Source of the DNA: Streptomyces roseifaciens
GTDB taxonomy: Bacteria > Actinomycetota > Actinomycetes > Streptomycetales > Streptomycetaceae
Reading direction: 5' to 3'
Assembly (NCBI RefSeq): GCF_001445655.1
Contig: NZ_LNBE01000003.1
Span: forward strand, 2,566,733-2,630,732
DNA length: 64,000 nucleotides
Positions 55,219 to 63,357 of the stretch are shown here, in pieces. The position numbers were made by a program, and so were the translations under genes. Position 1 is the stretch's first letter. The number at the start of each line of letters is the position of its first letter. The notes under the pieces were generated by a model, which worked only from the letters and a program-made list of their open reading frames with translations, was not told the origin of the DNA and searched no databases.

Positions 55219-55375
55219 GTGAGCATCCCGAACCCTGCCTCCGGCCCCGCCCTGGGGCGCGGCCGTCGCGCCCTGATCCCCTCCGACGACGACACCGACC
55301 AGCTGTCCCCGGCCGCCCGCGCCCGCGCCGCCCTGGCCGCTGTCCAGACCGTGCCCGTCCCGCTGGTGGTCCTCT
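55219..55375 (+). pseudogene. 5' part of a small conjugative-element gene, truncated
   Basis: From GTG 55219 it reads SIPNPASGPALGRGRRALIP and DDDTDQLSPAARARAALAAV, then the homology ends at about 55375, where the antisense NB-ARC gene begins. The fossil at 1551 shows what followed: LEELERLAGEAWEE-like text. A tail-to-tail deletion probably removed the 3' ends of both genes. Confidence 0.55.
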
Positions 55376-55963
55376 GGCCGGGGGCCACAGGCCACACAGG
55401 CCACACAGGTCGGCCGGGTCGGTGAGGTCGTCCAGGACGACAACCCAGCGCGGCTTGCCCGACTCGGTTCGGGCGCCAGTGCCGTCGGGGACCGGGGCGG
55501 CCTGGCCTTTGGGCTGCAGACAGGCCAGGAATGCGCCCGCGGCGGTCTCGGGGTCGGCCGGGTCGGCATCGAGAATGCCGGCGGCAGTCTGGGCGTAGGT
55601 GGCGATGACAGCCCAGCGTGTGGTGGCGGAGACCCACACCAGCAGGTCCACCTGGCCGGCCTGCAAGGCGCTGCGGGCGTAGTGGGCGGCCAGCTGCGTC
55701 TTGCCGACCCCGCCCATCCCGGTCAGCACCTGCCGCGGCACCTCTGTCCCCTCTCCGCAGGCCAGGGCAGCCTCCAGCGCTTGAGCCGTGCCTCGGTCCT
55801 GGAAGCAGCCTGTGGGCTGGGGAAGGATCCCGACCTGATGCGGCCATGACACTGAGTGGCGGGGCGGGGGACGGTAGATGACCTGGTTGATGCGGTACGC
55901 GGCCAGGCTCTGCCTATCGGCGCTACTCCGGCGACACGCCCTGACCCGCGGCCCCCCAGCCAC
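55376..55963 (-). pseudogene. NB-ARC ATPase gene, 3'-truncated
   Basis: The minus strand encodes an N-terminal region (GILPQPTGCFQDRGTAQALE), P-loop LTGMGGVGKTQLAAHYARSA, VDLLVWVSATTRWAVI and Walker B-like PRWVVVLDDLTDPADL. It then loses all similarity at 55376. This is the start of an NB-ARC-TPR protein; the sensor repeats are gone. The start codon is not certain. Confidence 0.65.
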
Positions 55964-56017
55964 CTGCCGTTGGGGGCCACGGCAGGTCCGGCGTCGCAGG
56001 GGTCACCGGTCGGGCAG

Positions 56018-56242
56018 CTAGCGGCGAAGGCTGTCCATCGCTGTCTTCAGGTCTCCAAGCTGGTCACCGAGCACCCGCCTGGGCCAGTCCATGCGCTCCA
56101 TCCGGGCAGCGACCGCCAGCGACCCGGACGTCTGCGCCAACTCTGCTGCGCCCGCATCGCCCTCCTGCGCCTTCTTGGCCCAGCCCACGGCGAGCCTTTC
56201 ATACCGCCTTGCGCGCTCCACCGCTTCCTCGTGTGCGGTCAT
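56018..56242 (-). CDS. Small helical protein, unknown
   Basis: A 74-residue protein with an excellent site (GGGAGGG) before ATG 56242: MTAHEEAVERARRYERLAVG, then three charged amphipathic helices, ending LKTAMDSLRR. It is probably a coiled or helical-bundle protein. It is transcribed away from the tra gene, with about 200 bases between them, and small genes at this spot in Streptomyces conjugative elements are often regulators; no family was recognised. Confidence 0.72.
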   Translation of the reverse strand: MTAHEEAVERARRYERLAVGWAKKAQEGDAGAAELAQTSGSLAVAARMERMDWPRRVLGDQLGDLKTAMDSLRR

Positions 56243-56449
56243 GCAGTCCCTCCCTGTTGATCCCTCTCACCGTTGTACCGACTGCGCCCCACAGGCGGGG
56301 CACCTGCACATTTTTGGGCCACCGGGTTGTCCGCAGACCGCAGCTCAGGGCCCACATTTCGCCGCGCTCTGTCCACAGGCCAACGGTTTTACGGTCGGTG
56401 TCCGCTTCTGGGTGTGAGGTGCCTGGACGCACTCCGAAAGGGCACGGCC

Positions 56450-57790
56450 ATGGCGCAGACGAAGTTCGACAAGCAGGTGGAGGAGACCACCGAATCCCTC
56501 ATGTTTGGGATCGTCCGGATCCTGGGCGGCCGCGATCTGGACGGTGTGAAGCGCACCGACGCCACGTTCTGGCGCTCGGGCACCCGGGTCCTGCCGAAGG
56601 TGGAGGGCCGCGTACGGCGCCGCTCCTACCGGGCCGGGTGGCAGCGCCTGTCCTTCCACCTGGCACTGGGGGCCGGGGTCACCGAGGACGGCTATCTGCT
56701 CAGCCGGGGTCCCGAAGCCACCGCGCGGACCGTCCAGGGCCTTTGGGAGAGCCGGGGCGCCACCCTGGCCGGCCTGGAGACCGGTGGGATCGGCGGGGCC
56801 TGTGTTCTGACCGCTGGCAGCGCCGCGTACGTGGTGCTCACCCGCGAGCGCCGCGAGCTGATGCGCGAGTGGGTCGTCCCACTGCACGAGGCCATCGCCG
56901 GGCCGCTGGGGATGACGGAGCAGACCGACCCGCGCCGCTACCTCCACATCCCGAAGAACTTCTCCGACGACGACGCGGAGATACGCATCGACCTGTCCCG
57001 GAACCTGAAGTTCTCGCGGGACCAGGTCGCCGACCTCATCAACCAGAAGCTCGCCCTGGAGGGCGTACGTTCGCCTGGAACGTCGCCGGGCGCGACACCT
57101 ACCTGCTGGTGAAGAAGACCCGCAAGCCCCCGTCCAAGGCCGCCTTCAAGGACCCCAAGGTGCGCGACCTGGTGGCAGGCGCCGAGGAGTCCGCTCCCGT
57201 CATCGGGATCGGCTCCGGCGGCCGGATCGTTTCCGTCGACCTGGACGCCGACTCCCCACACATCCTGGTCAACGCCTCCACCGGCGGCGGCAAGTCGGTG
57301 ACGCTGCGCTGCATCGCCTGCCAGATGCTCCACCACGGCTCGCTTGTGTTCGTCCTCGACACCAAGCGGAACTCCCACCCCTGGGCCAACGGCATCGACG
57401 GCGTCACCTACTGCCGCGACATCGCCGACATCCACGACCAGCTCATCGAACTCGGCACGGTCGGCCGGCGCCGCACCCGCATCGCCGACGAACTGGGCAT
57501 CGACACTGACCCGAAAGCCATCGGCCCGCGGATATTGATCCTCCTCGAAGAGGCCAGCGCGATGATGAAGCAGCTGGCCCGCTACTGGGAGAAGATCCGC
57601 GAGTCCGGAGACCCGAAGGCCTTTCCGGCTGTCGACGCGCTCAACGAGATCCTCTACATGGGCCGCCAGCTCCGCATGCACGTGCTCCTGGTCGCCCAGT
57701 CCGTGACCGCCCGCGCCCTCGGTGGCCCGGAGGTCCGCGAGCAGTTCGCCACCGTGATCCTGGCGCGGGTCAGCGCCGACGTTGGTTATC
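56450..57790 (+). pseudogene. TraB/FtsK-SpoIIIE-type DNA translocase, frameshifted and missing its C-terminus
   Basis: From ATG 56450 the protein begins MAQTKFDKQVEETTESLMFG, continues through an N-terminal domain (WESRGATLAGLETGGIGGA, DPRRYLHIPKNFSDDD), and shifts frame near 57068. After that come TYLLVKKTRKPPSKAAF, Walker A NASTGGGKSVT, LVFVLDTKRNSHPWANGI, Walker B-type ILILLEEASAM and QLRMHVLLVAQSVTARALGG, EQFATVILARVSA. It then leaves the family at about 57780. The true C-terminus is at 59978. Such translocases move double-stranded plasmid DNA between Streptomyces hyphae. Confidence 0.85.
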
Positions 57791-57885
57791 TGAGGCTATC
57801 TGGGATCCTCGCAGGTCAGCGCCAGATGGAGGTTGTAGGCACGTAAGCCACGTGACGAGCAGGGCACCGGCTCGTTGTCCCTGAC

Positions 57886-58230
57886 ATGGCGATCCCGGAT
57901 CTCGGCATCACGCCCTATGGGCAGGACGGCCACGCGAAGATCAAGCTGGAGACCTACGAACGGGCTCGCCCGGACGGCACTGTGGTCACAATCCGCGGGA
58001 TCCAGATGAGTGCTGGTTCTGTGATGCGCGTCCACCGGCCTACGCCTTCACCGGTGGCTCGGTGGTGATGAACCTCAAGGACACCTTTCTGGGCTGGAGC
58101 ATGGGTAACCCCGACATCCCGGCCGGTGTGCACAGCCTGCCGCGATCTGATCGAGGCCGACCACTGGGGCAAACTGAACGTCCGAGTCCTGGAGATGGCC
58201 CGCGAGTCGGGAGAGAGAGCAGCGCCGCAG
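57886..58230 (+). pseudogene. Cys-rich small protein gene, frameshifted
   Basis: From ATG 57886: IPDLGITPYGQDGHAKIKLE and RPDGTVVTIRGIQ. In a second frame it reads ECWFCDARPPAYAFTGGSVV and NLKDTFLGWSMGNPDIPAGV, and in a third CRDLIEADHWGKLNVRVLEM. Together they form the zinc-ribbon plus CxDLIEAxxW pattern of actinobacterial accessory proteins of unknown role. At least two indels. Confidence 0.55.
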
Positions 58231-58324
58231 CACGCCAAATGCTCCAGACGCCCCGGGCCGACGCGTCCCCGAGGAGTGGATCGCGATCCGCGCCGCACTG
58301 TGCAAGCCGGCCCGCGAGCTGTAG

Positions 58325-58378
58325 CCACGGTTAGGTGTTGCGGCGTCTCGATCGAGACGCCGCAACACCTAACCGTGG
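58325..58378. repeat. Perfect 54-bp palindrome
   Basis: 27-base arms meet without a spacer at 58351/58352 (centre GATC). The arms are exactly complementary. The flanks continue a few more bases with one bulge. See findings. Confidence 0.95.
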
Positions 58379-58446
58379 TGGCTGCCGGCTGCGGCCCACT
58401 CGGTGGCGATGTCGGGCTCGGCCTCGATCTGCTCGGGGTCCGGGTC

Positions 58447-58795
58447 CGGGGAACAGCACCAGGGGCACGGCCCCAACTCTTGATGGAGGCAGCCGCCTCC
58501 GCATCGTGCAGCTCCGCCAGGTCCGCGGCGGTGTGCGCGGTTCCTGCGTAGGCGTTCACGACGTCGATGGCGTCCGCGAGCGCCGCCGGTTCCACTCGGC
58601 AGATCGGCTTGTCGGCCGCGCCCTTCAGCAGGGCCTCGGCAACGGCTCCGGGCGGGGGCGGCCGGTAGCCGACGGCGTCGGCCAGGACGTGGCCGTCGGA
58701 CCTGACGTGCTCCCGGAACAGGGCGCGGGCCACGTCCTCGCCGGGGGTTGCCGCGATGCTCGCCACCGCGACGTACCGCGGTACCACCGTTCGCT
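58447..58795 (-). pseudogene. Internal fragment of an unknown gene
   Basis: A minus-strand frame with clear coding character: VPRYVAVASIAATPGEDVAR, DGHVLADAVGYRPPPPGAVA, ADAIDVVNAYAGTAHTAADL and ASIKSWGRAPGAV, then low-complexity text. No start, stop or family could be assigned. Confidence 0.45.
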
Positions 58796-59246
58796 GCGGC
58801 GCGCCGCGCACGCGCTGACGGACCCGTCCCTGATCCGTGTCGTCTCCGCTCTCCACGGGCTGGTGCCGCTGGAGCAGTGGTTGCGCCCCTACGACGTTAC
58901 GCTCGGCGACCCACGGGCCGTCACCGGGGAGAAGCTGGCTCGCCATACCGCGCGAGAGGGGCTGGACGACGCGGAGGTGATCTTCCTCGGGGGCCGGGAG
59001 TACGCGGAGCTGTTGAGGGGTCCGGGCGGGCAGCGGACACGCCATCAAGAACATCCTGGAGGCCATCAGCACCCCGCTCAGCGTGCATGGCGGCGGCGCC
59101 TTCGTCGACGCCAACCCGTTGCAGGGGATCTGGCGGGACGCGAGCACCGCCGGACGACAATGCGGTCTCCACGCCCGCGGGTGGGCATGGAAATCTACGG
59201 CAAGCTGCTGCTGGGCATCGAGGAGCGGATCACGCCCTTCGTATGA
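58790..59246 (+). pseudogene. DUF6884-like protein fragment
   Basis: The plus strand reads ALTDPSLIRVVSALHGLVPL, QWLRPYDVTLGDPRAVTGEK and DDAEVIFLGGREYAELLRG. This matches DUF6884, a small family found in phages and conjugative elements. After a shift near 59035 a tail IKNILEAISTPLSVHGGGAF follows, and the frame ends as GMEIYGKLLLGIEERITPFV. Its 5' end is missing. Confidence 0.55.
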
Positions 59247-59252
59247 GACACC

Positions 59253-59282
59253 GGCCCGGCGCGACGACCATCGCGCCGGGCC
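59253..59282 (+). terminator. Hairpin after the DUF6884-like fragment
   Basis: A perfect 12-base stem (59253-59264 with 59271-59282) around a 6-base loop, seven bases past the stop. It may also serve the convergent secreted-protein gene. Confidence 0.7.
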
Positions 59283-59409
59283 CGGCAGTCACGTAGCGGG
59301 CACGCCTCACCCCGAACCGGCCGCCCTGCCCCGAGGTGCACACGGCTACGCCGGAACGGAACCTGGCAGCGGAGCTCCGCTGAACTGCGGCACCATTCGA
59401 AGAAAGGCC

Positions 59410-59835
59410 TCAGCAGCACTTGGGGAAGTCCCAAGGCCACCAGTTCGTCCCGAGGTCGGGGCGCGTCTTACTCACGGTGGCGCCGTTGCTGTTCTGGAGA
59501 ACGATGTGCGTTGCGAATTCGCCCTGCCACTGCGCATCTGTCACGTTGATCTTGCTTGCGGCGCGGCCATTACCGAGAGGATCGGGCATGCCCATGGACA
59601 CCCATCCGGTCCACTGCTTGCTGACGGTCCAGCGCGTCCACACCGCATAGTCGAGGCCGACGAGGAACTGTTCCTTCTCGCCGTTCGGAAGCTTGTGGTC
59701 CGTTACGCCGTAATCACATATGTACTTGCCGCCGCCCCCCGCAGTGCAGGTGTCGGCTGCCTGAGCCGGCGTGACGGCGACGGCCAGTCCTGCCATGGTG
59801 GCGAGGGCGACAACGACGGTCTTGAATCTCTTCAA
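59410..59835 (-). CDS. Small secreted protein, unknown
   Basis: A 141-residue secreted protein. ATG 59835 with GGGAAG upstream opens a signal peptide (MKRFKTVVVALATMAGLAVA, cleavage near TPAQAA). The mature ~113 residues are Trp- and Gly-rich with four Cys, including a terminal CC, and end PWDFPKCC. The family is not recognised; it could be a small lectin, inhibitor or toxin. It lies inside the gap that separates the two parts of the tra gene. Confidence 0.8.
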   Translation of the reverse strand: MKRFKTVVVALATMAGLAVAVTPAQAADTCTAGGGGKYICDYGVTDHKLPNGEKEQFLVGLDYAVWTRWTVSKQWTGWVSMGMPDPLGNGRAASKINVTDAQWQGEFATHIVLQNSNGATVSKTRPDLGTNWWPWDFPKCC

Positions 59836-59977
59836 CCTGAGCTTCCCGTTCTCTGAATATGTCCCATGCGAGCCAGGGCTCCAGGCCCGGGCTCTGACAC
59901 TCCGTCAGCCTACCGGCTGCCGGCTAACGGCTCGCTAACGTTGTGCTGACGTCGCCCTGACGCCCCGCTGAGTTCGC

Positions 59978-60142
59978 TGGCAGCGGCTCGCCCCGATAGC
60001 CGGCCCTGCCCAGAGGAGCAGCGCGCACCCGGGCCGTGTCCACGTCGTCCAGGACGGCACCGCCCACCCGGCGCAGGCGCTGCTCATGACCGATGCCGAA
60101 GCCGCTGACTGGCTCACCGCCACGGCAGCCGGTGAGATCTGA
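59978..60142 (+). pseudogene. C-terminal part of the TraB/FtsK translocase
   Basis: Reads WQRLAPIAGPAQRSSAHPGR, VHVVQDGTAHPAQALLMTD and AEAADWLTATAAGEI, stop. This is the natural continuation of ...ILARVSA at 57780: actinobacterial tra proteins read VSA-x-W-x-x-LAP. It is therefore the missing 3' end of the same gene, 2.2 kb away. A second copy is at 37.6 kb. Confidence 0.75.
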
Positions 60143-60161
60143 CCCCGAGCCGGACACGCCA

Positions 60162-60201
60162 CGGGCCCCTGGGGATCAGCTGTGACATCCCCGAGGGCCC
60201 G
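60162..60201 (+). terminator. Hairpin after the tra C-terminus
   Basis: A 14-base stem with one mismatch (60162-60175 with 60188-60201) and a 12-base loop, 20 bases past the stop. Confidence 0.65.
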
Positions 60202-60636
60202 CCTGTCGAAAGCGCCGTGCTCAGCGGCGTTTGCTCCACAGAGGAGGGAGCCAGAGGCCCAGGGACGGAAGATCGGTATGACGGCCACCGAATGCGCGCA
60301 TGGGGCACTGGGGGGCGGGGCGGTGCTGTCCCGGTTCATGGGCTGGGGCGGGTCCGGCCGAGGAGGAGTGGGGCTTCGCCCAGTGGGCCGTCTTCGATCC
60401 AGAGGTGGTGGGCGGACAGGATCGTGCGCAGGGCCTGGTTCATGGCGGCCTGCTGCGTGTGGCACAGCTCCGGTGGCAGGTGGCAGGTGGTGGGTGGCGG
60501 CCGGGTCCTGCTGCCAGACCGCACGGAGCGTGCCGCGGCTGCCTGGTACGGGGGCCAGGCCCACCTCGGTCTCCTCCCCGTCCGTGGCCGCCTCGGTGTC
60601 GTACGTCGCGCCGTCGGTCCCCGTCAGGGACAGTAC
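60202..60636. other. Intergenic stretch, possibly a lost small gene
   Basis: A minus-strand reading around 60336-60450 (ALRTILSAHHLWIEDGPLGE) has coding character but no start or family. Otherwise nothing. Confidence 0.35.
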
Positions 60637-61667
60637 TTACAGGTCGGGGTGGGCGGCGGCCTCAACGGTAGGCACGCCTCCGTTGCCGACCCCCGCCACG
60701 ACCGGCAGTCGGTCCCCGCGAGGGATACGGCGTTCCTTCCTCACCCGGCCCAGGATCAGGTCGGTGAGGGAGTCGGCGACGAGTTCGGCGCCGATGCTCT
60801 GCTCGTGGTCGACGAGGACGAGTTGCCCGACGTGTCCACGAGGGCCGGGGGTCAGGTCGATTGGCAGCCCGTCCCCGCCGTTGCCGCCGAAGACGATCCA
60901 GCGGGGTGAGCCGACCAAACCTTGCACTGCGGCGTCCGGCGGGGTGATGACTGCTTTCGTCTCCGGGAGCGCCCAGTGGGAGTGACGGGCGGCCCCGTCG
61001 ACGCTGTGCAGGTACTCCAAGGAGGACAGCTCGCAGCCGATCGCCTGGGTGACGCGGTGCGCTGCCTTGTAGTCGTCGGCCCAGTCCTCCCACCGGGCCC
61101 GCGTCACGCGGTAGAGCACCTTGACCTCGTCGGGCAGCGTGACGCCGAGGCGCGTCCCGGTGGCGGCGACCTCCTCGTCCGTCGCGCCGATGGAGTCGGG
61201 CAACCGCTCGCGCAGTGTCCGCTCCAGCAACTCCAGGTCCGCCGGCGGGGCCGGCGTCGCCTCGGGCGTCGGATCGGGGAGGCGGCGCCAGGGCTCGGGA
61301 ACGGAGCTGTCGACCAGGACGAGCACTCCCAGGTGCGAGGAGGCGATGGCGGTTCCAATGCAGGGCTGGACGAGATCGATGTGAGCGCGGTCCGTCCGTC
61401 CGGCTGAGGCTGGATGTCCGCCGTGAACGTGACGTCTTCGGTCTTGTCGCGCGCCAGCGCATTCTGTACGCGCTCCACCGTGTACCGCTCCGCCGACGAC
61501 ATGCGTCCCCGCAGGCCCAGGCTCCAGCTGTACCGCCCGATGCGTCCCGTAACGCGGATGGAACGGACAGCCTGCATGCCGGGACGGCTGTCCAGCAGGA
61601 GCCGCAGCAGAGGTGCCCAGGTCGCGAAGTCGCGCACCCACGGCACAGAGGAGCTCAGATCAACCAT
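60637..61667 (-). pseudogene. SUKH (SMI1/KNR4)-type protein, one frameshift
   Basis: From ATG 61667 the N-terminal part reads SVPWVRDFATWAPLLRLLLD and GRIGRYSWSLGLRGRMSSAE. A single-base shift near 61385 leads into a SUKH domain: LLERTLRERLPDSIGATDEE, GVTLPDEVKVLYRVTRARWE, IVFGGNGGDGLPIDL and GHVGQLVLVDHE. SUKH proteins commonly neutralise nuclease toxins. No partner toxin is adjacent. With one base corrected it would give about 343 residues, so a consensus error is possible. Confidence 0.72.
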
Positions 61668-61783
61668 GCGCAGACGTACGCGACACTACTGACACTTCGG
61701 CCTCATGACGGCGGGCGCCAGCACCAATGAGGGCGCCCGGCGACGGCCTTCGACGCCGAGTCGTCCACCGGCTGCCGACTGGT

Positions 61784-62302
61784 CTACGGAACGGTCTCGG
61801 CTCCCGACCACACGTGGCCCTCGCGCCATTGGGACCCGTCCCAGACCATGACGTGGGCCTGCGCTCCGTAGCGACCGGGTCCGCAGGACGCCGATCCGCC
61901 GTAGTCGAAAACGATCGAAGGGCCGTAGGGGCTGCCCAGGTCACCACCCGTCTGGCCGGTGGGGCCGAACTTCCAGTCGGAGCTCCGGCACAGCTGCCAC
62001 TCGGACCCGTTCCAGCGGAACACATGGACCTGCACGCCGGCCTGGCTGGCCGGCTTGGTGAGCCCGGTGCCACAGCCCTGGGTCAGCGCGTAGGCGTTCC
62101 CGTACGCGAGATTGCCGGAGAACACGTTCGGCCGGGCGTGGTCGATGCCCGCGTCGCCCTGGACGCACAAGCCCGGGCCGTTGTACAAGGTGACTCCCCG
62201 GGCCCAGGTATAGGCGTGCGCCGACTGCGTCCAGACGGCCGCAAACAGCAGCGCGAAGACCGCGCACAACATGGCTCTCAGCAACGAGCGAATCTTGGTC
62301 AT
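61784..62302 (-). CDS. Small secreted protein, unknown
   Basis: A 172-residue secreted protein. ATG 62302 with GGAGAG upstream opens a signal peptide (MTKIRSLLRAMLCAVFALLF, cleavage near AHA). The mature part has two similar halves: VQVHVFRWNGSEWQLCRSSD and AQAHVMVWDGSQWREGHVWS, each a VHxxxWxGSxW beta hairpin, with Cys residues. It may be a small carbohydrate- or wall-binding protein. The internal repeat suggests a duplicated fold. The family is not recognised. Confidence 0.78.
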   Translation of the reverse strand: MTKIRSLLRAMLCAVFALLFAAVWTQSAHAYTWARGVTLYNGPGLCVQGDAGIDHARPNVFSGNLAYGNAYALTQGCGTGLTKPASQAGVQVHVFRWNGSEWQLCRSSDWKFGPTGQTGGDLGSPYGPSIVFDYGGSASCGPGRYGAQAHVMVWDGSQWREGHVWSGAETVP

Positions 62303-63264
62303 GATCTCTCCGTTCCTCGCATGAACCGAGGTCCGGATCCGGCCACTCCCAGCGTTTCACCACGCTTCGACTCGTGCAAACGGGCCGGAACAGCGGCTGA
62401 ATGCCCGGCCGCCGGTGCATGGGCGGTTGGGGGAGAAGGAGGCGGTGGCGCGTTGAGGAGCTCGGGCATGGTGATCCCTACTTCGGGGATCGTCACCCTC
62501 TTGTCCTTGTTGAAGGCTTGGCGGGCGTCCGGTCCTGGTGGAGGCAGGTGTCGTGACTGGTGGTCAGTAAGAGGTGGAAGTCTGGTATGTCCTTGATTGC
62601 TGGGGTGTGTCTTTGTGCTCCTGGGGGCGTTTCCGCGTGGTCGTGGTTTGTTCGTCATTGTTGCCGCTGTGCGGACGGCTGGCAGGAGTGCGGACGACTT
62701 GTTTGTGTGTCCCGGTGAGTGGTTCCTGGTGCTGATATGGGTGCTACCGCCGCTGATCGCGCTGGGCGCGGTTTGTTTCCGCCGGAGGCTTCCTCGCGGG
62801 TGCAACGCAGCCCGAGGGGCTTCAGGATGGGGCCGCCGGCTTTGATCTGCTCGAGACGGGGGAGGGGAGTGAGGAGCGAATGCGGTCACCGGTGCCCTCG
62901 CCGATCAGGGATTCCAGGGGTGACGGCTGGCTTGGCCGGGCCCAGGGCGGCTGACTCGGCCTCGGTGGCGCCCGGGCGGAGTGGGTGGTCGCAGTGTTCG
63001 GCGGGCAGTTGGTTGGCGGTGAGCATGGTCTGCGGTTCGTGGTGCTGGATCGCGGTCTCGTGGACGCTGTTACCCGGTAAGCGGCTTGTAAGTGGACTGC
63101 GGCGCATGGTCGTCACCGTTCGGGTGGGCGCGCCGGCGTACGGGCGCTCGGCCCGAGCGTGTTTCCGGGTCGCGTGTTTCCGCGCTGGGCGTGGGGTACA
63201 TGTCGGCCCTGCGCGAGTACAGCGTCGGCAGGTGCCAGTGCCGCAGGACGGACCGGGTTGGGTC
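62303..63264. other. Long stretch without a confident gene
   Basis: The only plausible frame is 62597-62845 on the plus strand (82 codons, TTG start), which encodes two hydrophobic segments (CVFVLLGAF, WFLVLIWVLPPLIALGAVCF), possibly a small membrane protein, without a ribosome binding site. The DNA here is less GC-rich than the neighbouring genes. Confidence 0.35.
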
Positions 63265-63306
63265 GATGCCGATGCCGATGCCGATGCCGATGCCGATGCC
63301 GAAGCC
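63265..63306. repeat. Tandem hexanucleotide repeat
   Basis: Six perfect GATGCC units (63265-63300) followed by one variant GAAGCC. In one frame it encodes alternating Asp-Ala, but the surrounding frame is not a convincing gene. Confidence 0.9.
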
Positions 63307-63357
63307 GGAGGTCCGGGGTGCCAGGGGGGCCTGTGCCGAGGTGGCGGTCGTACGGGC

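Noticed and set aside
58075..58420. Two small frames starting with the same peptide on both strands at 58.33 kb
   Set aside because: Both are produced by the perfect palindrome and are not genes.
63265..63306. Tandem hexamers considered as a CRISPR or phase-variable tract
   Set aside because: Units are 6 bases without spacers, and the surrounding frame is not a supported gene, so it is only a simple repeat.
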